Shown piece after piece: positions 45,750 to 55,390 of a DNA stretch of 64,000 nt. The notes under the pieces are model-generated. The model was not told the origin of the DNA, ran no database searches, and saw only the letters and a program-made list of their open reading frames with translations. The position numbers and the translations under genes were made by a program. The stretch lies in contig AP017308.1 of the NCBI GenBank assembly GCA_001548435.1, positions 3,357,030-3,421,029 of the forward strand, in the 5' to 3' direction. The DNA is from Leptolyngbya sp. NIES-3755. Its GTDB lineage: Bacteria; Cyanobacteriota; Cyanobacteriia; Leptolyngbyales; Leptolyngbyaceae. Positions within the stretch are counted from its first letter, which is position 1; each line of letters opens with the position of its first letter.

Positions 45750-46526
45750 CTAAATCCAGCTTGAGAAGTCTTGAGAAAATTGGGAGAGAGAGAGTAAGTG
45801 AATACGATCGCTCTTTTCCCCCTCGTGCCGCTCCGATTCTGTGTTGTATCCCCAATCTGCCAAGAATAATTCCACGTTCGTCAAAGTTTCCTGTTTCTCT
45901 ACAGCCTCTAACGTTTTCATCCGATCTTCGACAAACCAAATCGAAGCCGTTTCGCCGTAAGTCTGTTTCAATTCGCTCAAAATCTGCGGCTTCGGGCGTT
46001 TCGACTCTTTGCCATAAACCTGGTCATCTTTCAGTTCAATTCCTTGTTTTTGCAGCAGTTGTTTGATGAATCGACCTTCTTTGGTGCTGATAATAAAGAA
46101 GTCAGTTGAACTGCTCAGAATTGATCGCAGTTGATCGAGAATTCCTGGATAAAATTCGTGTTCTGCTAACCAGCTTTCTAAATCGGTCGCAATCTCGCGA
46201 TCGCGAATCGAGTCGACGATCGTGCTAATTTCCAACGGCTTCAATTCATCCGCTGAAACAATCTGAGTCGCGATCGTAATCCAGTCCTGAAAAATCCTCT
46301 CTTCCTCGATTCCCGATACGATCGCCCGAATCAAAACAGGCATTTCCCACCCGGTTTCTACTACCGGACGCAATCGATAAAACGCAGGCGCGAACTTTCC
46401 ATCCGGAGCCGCTTCAACCTGCCAAATTTGAGCGTAAGCCTTCCAAGCCGTCTGAAAGTATTCCTTCAGCCCATCACAAATTACACCATCAAAATCGAGC
46501 GCCAGAACGCGAGGAGTCACAGACAT
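45750..46526 (-). CDS. HAD family hydrolase
   Basis: 258 residues from the ATG at 46526 (MSVTPRVLALDFDGVICDG); the frame runs back to 46553 but without support. Motif I is LALDFDGVICDG, motif II FFIISTKEGRF, motif III around the KRPKP lysine, and motif IV SIWFVEDRMKTLEAVE. A cap domain of about 120 residues lies after motif I. It is a predicted phosphatase; cyanobacterial orthologues are annotated only as HAD hydrolase. It lies 36 bases downstream of the DUF502 gene and convergent to psaC. Confidence 0.82.
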   Translation of the reverse strand: MSVTPRVLALDFDGVICDGLKEYFQTAWKAYAQIWQVEAAPDGKFAPAFYRLRPVVETGWEMPVLIRAIVSGIEEERIFQDWITIATQIVSADELKPLEISTIVDSIRDREIATDLESWLAEHEFYPGILDQLRSILSSSTDFFIISTKEGRFIKQLLQKQGIELKDDQVYGKESKRPKPQILSELKQTYGETASIWFVEDRMKTLEAVEKQETLTNVELFLADWGYNTESERHEGEKSDRIHLLSLSQFSQDFSSWI

Positions 46527-46562
46527 TTTCGTTGAGGATAGACACCTCCTCAAAGTAGCGTA

Positions 46563-47267
46563 TTATTCGTCCGCGATCGCTAACGGCGGCTTCGTACTGC
46601 TCGTGGCAATCACGTTCATCGCGTCCGGGCTGACGATTCCACCCGAAATAATCACCTTGAACGCATCCTCGATCGGCATCGATAAGTTAATCACATCCGC
46701 TTCAGGCACAACTGCATACCAGCCCGTAGTTGGATTTGGAGTCGTGGGAATAAAGACGCTCAGCATATCGTGACTGAAATTCGATTGCACTTCCGCCCCG
46801 ATCGCACCTGTGACAAACCCAAGGGACCAAACTCCTTTGCGGGGATATTCAACCAAAACGACTCGACGGAACTTGCCACTCGAATCGCGGAGAACGGTTT
46901 CTAGAAGCTGCTTTAGCGTTTTGTAAATCGCGCCTGCTAACGGAATCGCTTGCAAGACTTGTTCGCCCACATCCAGCAGCCAGCGTCCTGCAATATTCCG
47001 CGCCATCAGTCCAATGAAAAGAATACTGAACAGCGGAACCGCCAAGCCGACTAGAAAATTCAGCAGGTTCACCAAGAGCGGATTTAAGCCGTCGAACGGA
47101 TTCACCTGTTTCGGAACACGGGTGAGGAAATTAATTACCCAATTCGCGATCGTATAGGTCAGCCAGATCGTCGTCGCTAAGGGAATGACAACGAGCAAAC
47201 CAGCGATCAGGTCATTCTTCAGGTCTTGTTTGAGACGATGGATCACAGGCACTCTACTCTCCTTCAT
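46563..47267 (-). CDS. DUF502 family membrane protein
   Basis: 234 residues. Two membrane helices (about 18-40 and 63-85) separated by a short loop PKQVNPFDGLNPL, then a soluble C-terminal part with the DUF502 signature LEYPRKGVWSLGFVTG-type (VVLVEYPRKGVWSLGFVTG) and VFIPTTPNPTTGWYAVVPEADVI. Function is unknown; the family is widespread in bacteria. It shares the strand and spacing (36 bases) of the HAD gene. Confidence 0.9.
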   Translation of the reverse strand: MKESRVPVIHRLKQDLKNDLIAGLLVVIPLATTIWLTYTIANWVINFLTRVPKQVNPFDGLNPLLVNLLNFLVGLAVPLFSILFIGLMARNIAGRWLLDVGEQVLQAIPLAGAIYKTLKQLLETVLRDSSGKFRRVVLVEYPRKGVWSLGFVTGAIGAEVQSNFSHDMLSVFIPTTPNPTTGWYAVVPEADVINLSMPIEDAFKVIISGGIVSPDAMNVIATSSTKPPLAIADE

Positions 47268-47447
47268 CTGATGCCATCACGATAGCTTGCGGGGATTAAA
47301 ACCAAACATTGATTTGATCCTGCAAGTCATATTCCTATTTTTAAAGCTTGTAAAGAAATGTTGCAAGTTTACTGGATTTCTAAGCTGTCAGATTTCCTAA
47401 TTTAACCATTGATCCCCGATCGACTATATCCGCATACAGTTAGTATC

Positions 47448-48305
47448 TTATTTTACATTTTGCAGGGATTCAACGGGTTTGGGTGCTTCGATAGGCAGAT
47501 TTTTGAGTTCCCAAACCTTGAGCAGAATTAGATACTCGTAAAATGCCTGTAACATACACCAGGTAAAACCGGGATAACCATCGAGTATGCCACCGAGCAG
47601 GAAATACATATAAAGAAATCGAATCAATGGGCGAAACGGTAAGCGAAGAGAAAGATCTTTTAGAGCGCGTCTCCGTTCAACTTCCGATCGACCCAAAAAG
47701 AGCGCTTTCCAGTCCAACTGTCCGAATTCAAGTTGGCGCAATGTCTCGATCGCTTCATTGGTCGAATATCGATTGTGCTTATCAATCCAGCGACTAAAGC
47801 CTTTCCCAGATGTGTAATGCGGATAAGTCTCTTTCAAAAATCCGGTCGTTCCTTCCACGACTTCCCGTTCTGTATGTCCGTAATCGGTGAACCAAACTTT
47901 CTCACGCTGAAACAGTCGCAATTGATAGCGCGGATATTGAGTACTGCGGCGAATCCATTTGCCCATGAACATGACACGTTCAGCCACATAGTATCCAACG
48001 TGCTCAGCGGTCTCGATCGTATCCAAACATTCCTGGAAAAGCTCCGGAGTCATTCGCTCATCAGCTTCGAGAATGTACACCCAATCGTATTTCACCGGAA
48101 TCGATCGCAGCATCCAAGTTCGCTGTTTTCCGTGGCTCTCGAATTTGTGCTGAACCGTTCTAACCGGATACGCCTCAGCGATCGACAGGGTGCGATCGTC
48201 ACTAAAAGAATCCACCACAATCACATCATCCGACAACAACGCCGATTCAACACAAGCCGCAATTTCGGTTTCTTCATTGTGCGTCAGGATGAAAATAGAA
48301 AACAT
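47448..48305 (-). CDS. Glycosyltransferase family 2 (WaaE/KdtX-like)
   Basis: 285 residues from ATG 48305. FSIFILTHNEETEIAACVESALLSDDVIVVDSFSDDRTLSIAE is the GT2 nucleotide-sugar site, and VYILEADERMTPEL contains the D-x-D-like ADE metal motif. The second half holds basic membrane-proximal segments (HYTSGKGFSRWIDKHNRYST and LRFLYMYFLLGGILDGYPG). The closest known relatives add glucose to lipopolysaccharide core. It lies downstream of the HpsJ-like gene; a terminator hairpin ends five bases before its ATG, so expression may depend on read-through. Confidence 0.85.
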   Translation of the reverse strand: MFSIFILTHNEETEIAACVESALLSDDVIVVDSFSDDRTLSIAEAYPVRTVQHKFESHGKQRTWMLRSIPVKYDWVYILEADERMTPELFQECLDTIETAEHVGYYVAERVMFMGKWIRRSTQYPRYQLRLFQREKVWFTDYGHTEREVVEGTTGFLKETYPHYTSGKGFSRWIDKHNRYSTNEAIETLRQLEFGQLDWKALFLGRSEVERRRALKDLSLRLPFRPLIRFLYMYFLLGGILDGYPGFTWCMLQAFYEYLILLKVWELKNLPIEAPKPVESLQNVK

Positions 48306-48360
48306 AAAAAAATAAAGTGGGCGAAAGGGGTCAATTTCTATTTCTCCCCGTTTGCCCACT
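48306..48360 (-). terminator. Intrinsic terminator between hpsJ-like gene and GT2
   Basis: On the minus strand AGTGGGCAAACGGGG (48360-48346) pairs with CCCCTTTCGCCCACT (48330-48316) with two mismatches, then TTATTTTTTT runs directly into the ATG at 48305. Confidence 0.75.
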
Positions 48361-48384
48361 TCATCTTTCAGATGTTCGGCTAAT

Positions 48385-49203
48385 TTAACGCATTACAGGC
48401 TTGCGTTTGCCGCCCAAAGCACCCATTTCTTTCAAACCTATCCAACCGATAATGAAATAACCGAGTGAGAGCAAGAGGCTACTAATACCGACGCGCACTC
48501 CAGTCTTCCAAAATTCGCTGCGGGCTTGTCCTTCTGCTCTCGTGCGCTCTTCACGAATCTTCGTCAATTCTGCATTACGGAATTCTTTTGCACGATCGGC
48601 AACCGAATTCGGATTTGCCTTCAACGCTTGCAGTTCTTTCTGAGCGCGTCTAGCTTGTTCAAGCTGATCACCTTTCAATTGACCACTCGCGATCGCATCA
48701 TCAATCTTCTTTAATTCAACTTCTAACTGCCTCGCTTGATTCGGATCACGCAGGGCAGCGGAAATTTGTGCCTCACGTTGCTGCACTTCAGTATTCAATC
48801 GAGTTTCCGTCGTTCTTGCCTGTTGATCAATCCGCTCCAACGCTTGGTCAGACAATTGGCGCGTATTATTCAGATGCAGCGGGAAAACAACGAGATAAAT
48901 CAATCCAAGGAGCAGCGATAGGAGCAGCGCCCAGAAACGGAACGTTCCGAACGGCTTACCACGATCGCCCAGTGCTAACGTTCCACTTTCGATAAACGAG
49001 CCAGCTAACAAAAAGCCGAGTCCAACCATTGGAATAATGCCGCGATCGACAATTTGCGTGACGGCATTCGCGAACCAAGCTTTATCCGAAAAATTGGGCG
49101 GAATCAAAACCGAAGTGTAGTCTATCAGTGCTGACAGGATCAAAATCGTGCCAACGAGTCGGAGGACGAAGGGGGCTGCGGAAAAAGAGTTCGTTGCTTT
49201 CAT
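48385..49203 (-). CDS. HpsJ-like membrane protein
   Basis: 272 residues. A hydrophobic N-terminal part with three helices (about 14-33, 55-75, 88-108) contains RLVGTILILSALIDYTSVLIPPNFSDKAWFANAVTQIVDRGIIPMVGLGFLLAG, which matches the HpsJ family as I recall it. A long charged helix (about 120-225, REAQISAALRDPNQARQLEVELKKIDDAIASG) follows, and a fourth helix GISSLLLSLGYFIIGWIG closes the protein. HpsJ belongs to the hormogonium polysaccharide locus of Nostoc punctiforme, with no known biochemical role. Here it is 33 kb away from hpsA-D. Confidence 0.72.
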   Translation of the reverse strand: MKATNSFSAAPFVLRLVGTILILSALIDYTSVLIPPNFSDKAWFANAVTQIVDRGIIPMVGLGFLLAGSFIESGTLALGDRGKPFGTFRFWALLLSLLLGLIYLVVFPLHLNNTRQLSDQALERIDQQARTTETRLNTEVQQREAQISAALRDPNQARQLEVELKKIDDAIASGQLKGDQLEQARRAQKELQALKANPNSVADRAKEFRNAELTKIREERTRAEGQARSEFWKTGVRVGISSLLLSLGYFIIGWIGLKEMGALGGKRKPVMR

Positions 49204-49534
49204 CAGACGTTTACAGTTCTAACGGTGGTCTACGGCATTGCAAATGGTTCAAATCTAATCGGGCAATTGAAACATTCGCGCAAATTTTCTAGGGTTCAAC
49301 GTAAAGTAGCTTTAGAAACTCAGTCATTTTACATGGCTTATCAGACGATTCAAGCGCAGGAACACCGAAGAAAATTCGAGTGATTCAAAGAACGAATGGA
49401 AATTGAATTTGAAACTGTATGCCGCATGTAGAGGGTAACATTGCTGCGCTTATAAATTACAAGGTTTTTTACTTGAAACATTGGGCGACTTGGCTTTATG
49501 TTGTCGATTAATTGATTTAGTTCCCATCTTCAAA
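49204..49534. other. Gene-free stretch between hpsJ-like gene and propeller gene
   Basis: 331 bases. It contains the divergent promoters of the two flanking genes. I see no hairpin, repeat or coding frame longer than 16 codons from an ATG (a short one begins at 49333). Confidence 0.4.
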
Positions 49535-50320
49535 ATGATTCAAGTCTCAGTCATTGCTTCCAAGCTAAATATCTATACACTCCAAAGTGTGGCGGTCAGT
49601 AAAGATAACGTAATTGTGCCGATGTTAGATGGGCAACTGCTGAAGTTTACACCAGATGGAAAAAATAAGTCGATCGTCAATTTAGTTCAATCTGAATTCG
49701 GTGTCCCGTTCGGAATTGTGGAGCAAGAACAAGACCTGATTGTGACGGTCTCTGGCTATTTACCACAACATTATTTATTGAGAGTGAAACCGGATGGAAA
49801 GGTTGAAACGATCGCAGATTTAACACAGCGCAGTGGATTTTACGGAGCGCCATTCGGTGTCACCGTTGACCAAGGAGATTATATTGTGACGCTTGCAAAT
49901 GATGTCGTAGAGTCAACGAGCGAACTAATCCGAGTGAGCCGAGATGGAAAGATTAGCCCGATCGCAAATTTAACTAAATTTGGAAATCCGTTTGGACTCG
50001 TCGTTCAGAATCAATCGATCGTCGTCGCCCAATCTTACGGTCAATTAGTCCGAGTCGAAAAAGGAGAAGCAAACGCGATCGTAGATCTCAAAGCTCAAGG
50101 ATTCGGCATTCCGTTTGATGTGACGATTTGGCGCGATCGCTTAACGGCAACGACGAATTCTGGGCTAGTCGTGCAAGTGGATGAAAACGGGAAAGTGACT
50201 ACGATCGCAGATTTAGCCAAAGCCAAATATCAAATTCCATCAGGCATCGCCAACTTAGGCAAGGATTTGATCGTGACCACGAATGGCGGCTTTCTTTTGA
50301 GAATTTCTGGATCGGTCTAA
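49535..50320 (+). CDS. Beta-propeller (NHL/SMP-30-like) protein
   Basis: 261 residues from ATG 49535; the frame runs back to 49481, where no ribosome site is seen. It consists of repeats of about 45 residues carrying a [FY]GxPFG[IV] motif: FGVPFGIVEQEQDLIVTVSG, YGAPFGVTVDQGDYIVTLAN, FGNPFGLVVQNQSIVVAQS, FGIPFDVTIWRDRLTATT, and a degenerate last one. LIRVxxDGK and IADLT segments join them. No signal peptide or enzyme residues are clear. The stop overlaps the convergent vapC by four bases. Confidence 0.75.
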   Translation: MIQVSVIASKLNIYTLQSVAVSKDNVIVPMLDGQLLKFTPDGKNKSIVNLVQSEFGVPFGIVEQEQDLIVTVSGYLPQHYLLRVKPDGKVETIADLTQRSGFYGAPFGVTVDQGDYIVTLANDVVESTSELIRVSRDGKISPIANLTKFGNPFGLVVQNQSIVVAQSYGQLVRVEKGEANAIVDLKAQGFGIPFDVTIWRDRLTATTNSGLVVQVDENGKVTTIADLAKAKYQIPSGIANLGKDLIVTTNGGFLLRISGSV

Positions 50321-50748
50321 GGAACCTCAACTAGATTCGCGATCGTACTCTCCAAGCGTTCAAAGTGTTTTGGATTCAGTGTTAATAGGACCTCTGCGCT
50401 ACTCTTGATTGCAGCTTGAGCAATCAGGGCATCAAAAATTCCGCCCCCTGGTAAGTTCAACGCAACCATTCGAGAAATCGCGGATCGATAATCCTGCACC
50501 TCAAGCGAGACAACCTCAAACGATCGCAGGTTTTCATTGAGGAGTGTTTGAGCTAGGTCAGGATTAATTCGAGGACGAACAGGTAAGCGCGTCACGACTG
50601 AATAGATTTCTGCTAGTGAATGAGTTGAAAGAATGCCTTGAATTCTCTGCGTCTTTGCTCGATCAAGCCAATCTGTACAAGCCTGATGGCGATTGTGACT
50701 CGCAACAAAAGCAGCGACGATCACCGAACTGTCAAATAAAACTCTCAC
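50317..50748 (-). CDS. vapC: VapC-type PIN-domain toxin
   Basis: 143 residues from the GTG at 50748, which lies within the last codons of the antitoxin gene, 17 bases before its end; an open frame runs further up to 50790, inside vapB. PIN acidic residues are in VLFDSSVIVAAF, LAEIYSVVTRL and GGGIFDALIA. VapC toxins are RNases that cut specific tRNAs or rRNA when the antitoxin is lost. It shares the module with vapB and is co-translated with it. Confidence 0.85.
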   Translation of the reverse strand: MRVLFDSSVIVAAFVASHNRHQACTDWLDRAKTQRIQGILSTHSLAEIYSVVTRLPVRPRINPDLAQTLLNENLRSFEVVSLEVQDYRSAISRMVALNLPGGGIFDALIAQAAIKSSAEVLLTLNPKHFERLESTIANLVEVP

Positions 50749-51010
50749 CCTGTATTTGCTTCTGAATCCGCTCCTCACGCAAATCATCAATAAACTGATT
50801 TAGATCAAAATCGCCTGGCAGTTCTGCCTCAGCGACTAAAACACTCTTCTCGTAGTAGGTTCTTGGAACTTCAGCACTCGATTCGTCAATTTGGCGATCG
50901 AGCCGATTCACCTTTTCGGCGATCGCATCGACAATAAATTGCTCTGGGTCAATGCCCTGTAAATCTGCCCATTTCTTGACTTGCTTCTGAATTTGAGGCG
51001 GAAGATTCAT
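50732..51010 (-). CDS. vapB: VapB-type antitoxin
   Basis: 92 residues. N-terminal LPPQIQKQVKKWADLQGIDPEQFIVDAIAEKV looks like a ribbon-helix-helix DNA-binding part and the C-terminal LPGDFDLNQFIDDLREERIQKQIQGESF like the toxin-binding tail. It precedes and overlaps vapC, the usual order. An inverted repeat for autoregulation was not found. The antitoxin class is judged from context. Confidence 0.75.
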   Translation of the reverse strand: MNLPPQIQKQVKKWADLQGIDPEQFIVDAIAEKVNRLDRQIDESSAEVPRTYYEKSVLVAEAELPGDFDLNQFIDDLREERIQKQIQGESFI

Positions 51011-51183
51011 TGTGGTTCACCTCTAGATGGCTAGATACCAGTATGTCTGGGGATTAGGAATTCGGCTACGGTACGCTCACTCCACCTGATCCAAATCGTA
51101 TATCTGTTACAAATCACAGCAAAGTGGCAAGACTAGGGGTACTAGATTCCCCTGTTTCCAAGCTGCGAAGGAGTGACGATCGT

Positions 51184-52089
51184 ATGGAATATTCAGTTCC
51201 AGAGCTAGAACCTATCAGCCGACAATTTATGAGCCTCGATCGACCCAAGAAAACGAAGATGCTCGTGGTCGATGATGAACCCGACAATCTCGATCTGCTG
51301 TATCGAACATTTCGCCGCGATTTCCACGTTCTAAAAGCGGAAAGTGGAGTTCATGCGCTGCAATTACTCGCGGAAGAAGGCGAAGTAGCAGTTATTATCT
51401 CTGACCAACGAATGCCCGAAATGAAGGGCACAGAATTCCTCAGCCGCACCGTTCCCAAGTTCCCAGACACGATGCGGATCATTCTGACGGGATTCACTGA
51501 TGTCGAAGATTTAGTCGAGGCGATTAATTCTGGACAAGTTTATAAATATATTACGAAGCCTTGGGACCCGAACGAACTTAAAGCGGTCGTGCAACGGGCA
51601 GCCGAAACTTACGAACTCCTGAAACAGCGAACCGAAGAACTGCGTCGATCGCAATCTCAAACCGCTTTACTTTCGACGATCGTTGCCGTTGCTCAAAATG
51701 CGACTACGCTCGAAAGTACTTTAGATCCGATCGCGGTCGCCTTCGCTCAAAGCTTTTTTGCCGATCGCTCTGTGATCCAAATCCTTGAAAACACCTCATT
51801 TACCGCTTTCGGCAGTCATGGAACTAGCAACGATTTAGATTTAGCCAAATCTGAGACTGTGAAAACAGCGATCGACTCTCAGAAGATGCAAATCGTCACC
51901 GAGTCCGACAATTCAGAATTTGGTGCACATCTAATCGTCCCGGTGACGCTGCGGGGACAAGTTCTCGCCGTTCTTTCCCTGCAATGGAAACAGCCTCAAA
52001 GCCTGAGAGAAGACGAGCTTTTATTACTTCATCTCTCGGCTCAACAAGTGGCACTGGCGTTAACTTGCACACGCTCGATCGCGGTTTAG
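51184..52089 (+). CDS. Response regulator with REC and GAF domains
   Basis: 302 residues from ATG 51184, with AAGGAG about ten bases upstream; the frame opens at GTG 51124. The receiver domain runs from about residue 24 (MLVVDDEPDNLDLLYRTFRR) with phosphoacceptor Asp74 in IISDQRMPEMKG and Lys in YITKPWDPNELK. A helical linker (ETYELLKQRTEELRRSQ) leads to a GAF-type domain (about 165-295). REC domains of this type usually head phosphodiesterase or phosphatase outputs; here the output is a GAF domain alone. No kinase gene is adjacent. Confidence 0.85.
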   Translation: MEYSVPELEPISRQFMSLDRPKKTKMLVVDDEPDNLDLLYRTFRRDFHVLKAESGVHALQLLAEEGEVAVIISDQRMPEMKGTEFLSRTVPKFPDTMRIILTGFTDVEDLVEAINSGQVYKYITKPWDPNELKAVVQRAAETYELLKQRTEELRRSQSQTALLSTIVAVAQNATTLESTLDPIAVAFAQSFFADRSVIQILENTSFTAFGSHGTSNDLDLAKSETVKTAIDSQKMQIVTESDNSEFGAHLIVPVTLRGQVLAVLSLQWKQPQSLREDELLLLHLSAQQVALALTCTRSIAV

Positions 52090-52191
52090 TTCCCATTAGA
52101 TGAAAGTCTTCTCTAAAATTGCCCGTCCCAAGTGAACCTCCTGAAACTTAGAATTTTAGAGAGAACAGTTTTAGAGAAGCGCTCATCATAA

Positions 52192-52884
52192 ATGAATTCT
52201 GATCATATTCAAGCGTTATTCGATCGCATTGCCCCGGTCTACGATGAACTTAACAACGGTCTGAGCTTCGGACAGCACCGCGTTTGGAAGCGAATGACCG
52301 TCAAGTGGAGCGGCGCAAAACCGGGAGATATCTCCCTCGATTTATGTTGCGGCAGTGGCGATATTGCCCAAATGCTGGCAGAAAAAGTGGGCAGAACCGG
52401 AGAAGTGTACGGAGTCGATTTTTCTGCGGCTCAATTGGAAGTGGCAAAGGAGCGCAGTGAACGCCGCTGTATCAAACCTCCGATTCATTGGATTAAATCT
52501 GATGTCCTAGACTTGCCCTTTTCAGATCATTATTTCGACTCTGCCACGATGGGATATGGCTTACGAAACGTAGTCGATATTCTTGGCAGCTTAAAAGAAA
52601 TTCACCGCGTTCTTAAACCGAGAGCAAAAGCCGCAATTCTGGATATGCACCGTCCAGAGAGTGAATTTGTTCGCTCTTTTCAGCAGTGGTATCTCGATGA
52701 AGTTGTTGTGCCAACGGCTCAGCGATTCGGTTTTACTGAAGAATACGCCTATATTGCGCCGAGTCTCGACAAATTTCCCACAGGCGAAGAGCAAATTCGA
52801 CTTGCAGATCAAGCAGGTTTTGTCACTGCCACCCATTACCCGATCGCGGGCGGTACGATGGGAGTATTAGTCGTTACAAAATAA
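52192..52884 (+). CDS. menG: Menaquinone/phylloquinone methyltransferase
   Basis: The 230-residue SAM-dependent C-methyltransferase belongs to the UbiE/MenG family. In cyanobacteria it carries out the last methylation of phylloquinone, the photosystem I cofactor. Motifs: FDRIAPVYDELNNGLSFGQHRVWKR, SAM loop LDLCCGSGDIAQ (about residue 49), MGYGLRNVVDILGSLKEIHRVLKP. The family signature GxGLRNV is complete. It lies 108 bases after the response regulator and 38 before DUF445; a separate unit is likely. Confidence 0.93.
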   Translation: MNSDHIQALFDRIAPVYDELNNGLSFGQHRVWKRMTVKWSGAKPGDISLDLCCGSGDIAQMLAEKVGRTGEVYGVDFSAAQLEVAKERSERRCIKPPIHWIKSDVLDLPFSDHYFDSATMGYGLRNVVDILGSLKEIHRVLKPRAKAAILDMHRPESEFVRSFQQWYLDEVVVPTAQRFGFTEEYAYIAPSLDKFPTGEEQIRLADQAGFVTATHYPIAGGTMGVLVVTK

Positions 52885-52922
52885 CGCGATCGTTCTTTTC
52901 ACCCTTCATTTCTTGAACCCCT

Positions 52923-54152
52923 GTGGATCTCTCGACGCTCTGGCTTTTTGTTGGTCCTCCTGTGGTTGGTGGAGTCATTGGCTACTTCACCAACGATATT
53001 GCAATTAAGATGCTGTTCCGTCCGTATCGAACGCTCTATATTGGCAGGCGGCGTGTTCCGTTTACGCCTGGTTTGATTCCTCGAAATCAAGAGCGATTAG
53101 CCAAGCGAATTTCTGACACGATTATGGGGTCTTTGTTGACTCCAGAAGAGTTACAGAACTTAGCGCGAAGACTGCTACAAACAGAGCGAGTTCAGGCGGC
53201 AATTCTTTGGTTGTTGCAATTATCGATCGAGCAAATCCAAGAAAGCAAAGAGCAAAAAACCGCTAAGATTTTAGGCAATATTTTAAAGGATTTATTTGGG
53301 CAATCTTTACCGCGATTGCTTAAAGTGTTAGCGCGTCAAGAAGAATTTTTAGAGGATCAATTGAATCACATTTTTGATCAAGTGATTCTAGAGTTTCAGC
53401 TTACCGAAGATCAAGCAGAAAAGCTCTCAGAGTGGCTAATTCAAATCGTGATTCCGCCAGATGTTTTACGTCAAACATTAGTAGATTTTTTGACCGATCG
53501 AAATATTCAAGTAATTGATGAGGGCTTCCGAGAAAAGACTAGCGGCACTTACTGGGTCGTCGCGAATCTATTCGGAGTTCGCAATACTTTAACTCGCTTA
53601 AGAACGTTCTGTTTAGATGAAAAAGAAGCAAGTAATTCTGTCCTATCAGAGCTTCTATTCTCACTGGGTGTAAAACAGCGATTTAAGGAATGGCTACAAA
53701 ACGTCTCATTGCAAAATCTCCCTGTTTCGACCGTGAGGCAACTTCGCAAAACGATGCGAGATAGTGTCCGTCATTACCTCCAAGATCGAGGCTCTGAAGT
53801 TTTACAAGGACTGAGCGCTTCTGTCGATTGGGAAAATGTTGCTTCGATCGTGCTAAATCGTCTACAGAATTCGGAGGCTGTCAACTCTTCTCTAGAACTC
53901 GTGAGTGAGGAATTAGCGCTAATTTTGGAGCGTTATCTTGAGAAAGACTTAGAGAATATTGTTGCTCAAGCAATTCCAATTCTGAATATTGATCAAGTAA
54001 TTATCGATCGAGTAAAAGCCACGTCTCCCGCAGATTTAGAAGGTGCAATTAATGGAATCGTTCGGAGTGAATTACAAGCGATCGTAAATCTCGGCGGAAT
54101 TCTAGGCTTCTTCATCGGTGCGCTTCAATCTGCTTCACTCCTGATTCGTTAA
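52923..54152 (+). CDS. DUF445 family membrane protein
   Basis: 409 residues. N-terminal helix [28 protein letters not shown] carries the G-Y-x-T-N-x-x-A-I-K-M-L-F signature of DUF445, followed by [33 protein letters not shown] long helical middle (about 80-370) separates it from a C-terminal membrane segment [18 protein letters not shown]. Start GTG at 52923. The protein family is widely conserved with unknown function, in some cases linked to envelope. Its 3' end overlaps the convergent helicase by 18 bases. Confidence 0.9.
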   Translation: MDLSTLWLFVGPPVVGGVIGYFTNDIAIKMLFRPYRTLYIGRRRVPFTPGLIPRNQERLAKRISDTIMGSLLTPEELQNLARRLLQTERVQAAILWLLQLSIEQIQESKEQKTAKILGNILKDLFGQSLPRLLKVLARQEEFLEDQLNHIFDQVILEFQLTEDQAEKLSEWLIQIVIPPDVLRQTLVDFLTDRNIQVIDEGFREKTSGTYWVVANLFGVRNTLTRLRTFCLDEKEASNSVLSELLFSLGVKQRFKEWLQNVSLQNLPVSTVRQLRKTMRDSVRHYLQDRGSEVLQGLSASVDWENVASIVLNRLQNSEAVNSSLELVSEELALILERYLEKDLENIVAQAIPILNIDQVIIDRVKATSPADLEGAINGIVRSELQAIVNLGGILGFFIGALQSASLLIR

Positions 54153-55352
54153 GCGATCGGGAACCGTCAAAATATCTTCGATGAATTCTACGCTTTCGCT
54201 TCTCTCTTCATAAACGAGAACGAGGTGATCTTTTGCACGAGTCATCGCAGTATATAGCCCTGCTTTTTCCTCAAATTCATCAGAGGTTTCAACTCCAACA
54301 ATAATTACGGCATCGAATTCGATACCTTTGACAGCGTTCCATGAGTCAACGAGTACATTTGGTCGATCGACAATTCTTCGATCTCGTTCTTGCGATCGCA
54401 TTGGTGCATGATGTGAGATTCCCAATCGAAACAGTTCTTTGCTGATTTGGATTTTCAACTGATTCGGATTCTTCGGATGAAGCAGAATACCAATTGAAGA
54501 ATCTGAATGACTTTCGAGCGCAAGTTTGACTTGATTGGCAATCTCGATCGCCATTTGATCAGAATTAACCTGTACCAAAATTGGAGAAATTCCAGAACTA
54601 CGAGAAGCTTTCTTTTTAGGTTCGATTAATTTGTCGATCGCTGGACTATTTTCGCGCTTTTCAACCTTGATTTCTGCTTGTTCTAAACTCGGTTGAATGA
54701 ATTTCCAAGCAAGCTCTAAGATTTCAGGAGCATTTCGGTAATTCAGATCAAAAATCTGCGATCGTCCAACAACATCAATTCCCAACTTTGCCCAACTCCA
54801 ACCGCTTTTTCTTCGATGCGACTGCCCGTAAACGGATTGAGTATTGTCGTACACGAAGAAAAGAGAATTTGTTTCTCGATCAAGAACCTTCAACAAAGCC
54901 TGAAACCACTCATCATGAAAATCTTGAGCTTCATCGATCAAAATTGCCTGATGATTCAGAGTAGATTGATGTGCAGATTCAACTAGCTTCTGTCTTGATT
55001 CTTTTTCCTGGTCGAACTCATAAGAATACTTGAAATGTTGAAATGCCCAACGATGAAACGTACTGCATTCAACTTGCAAATCATTTTGGTTTAAATTCGC
55101 TTCAATCCAGCCTTGCATAAAGCGATTGTAGGAGAGAACGAGAATACGATCGAACTTCTCTTCTACTAGCCGTTTCACTCGCTGTTGCAGCACCAAAGAT
55201 TTACCAGATCCTGCGACTCCACGAATCAACGAATGCCCTCTCAAATTGAAGTTCTTTGCCTGACTTTGCGTTTCATCCAATTGAGAGTAGATTAGCCGCT
55301 GATGAATGGTTTTCTGGAAATCGATCCACTGCATTATGGTTTTCTCAGACAC
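54135..55352 (-). CDS. UvrD/Rep-like superfamily 1 helicase
   Basis: 405 residues. Walker A is [16 protein letters not shown], Walker [20 protein letters not shown], then [14 protein letters not shown] and near the end [15 protein letters not shown] and [17 protein letters not shown], the SF1 motifs V and VI. The protein lacks the large accessory domains of full UvrD and resembles the short 'ATP-binding domain-containing' SF1 proteins found singly in many bacteria. Met at 55334 is an alternative start. DNA or RNA substrate unknown. Confidence 0.85.
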   Translation of the reverse strand: MSEKTIMQWIDFQKTIHQRLIYSQLDETQSQAKNFNLRGHSLIRGVAGSGKSLVLQQRVKRLVEEKFDRILVLSYNRFMQGWIEANLNQNDLQVECSTFHRWAFQHFKYSYEFDQEKESRQKLVESAHQSTLNHQAILIDEAQDFHDEWFQALLKVLDRETNSLFFVYDNTQSVYGQSHRRKSGWSWAKLGIDVVGRSQIFDLNYRNAPEILELAWKFIQPSLEQAEIKVEKRENSPAIDKLIEPKKKASRSSGISPILVQVNSDQMAIEIANQVKLALESHSDSSIGILLHPKNPNQLKIQISKELFRLGISHHAPMRSQERDRRIVDRPNVLVDSWNAVKGIEFDAVIIVGVETSDEFEEKAGLYTAMTRAKDHLVLVYEERSESVEFIEDILTVPDRLTNQE

Positions 55353-55390
55353 AATGCTGAGAGAGTGCCCAATAAATCCTCGATCGTAAC

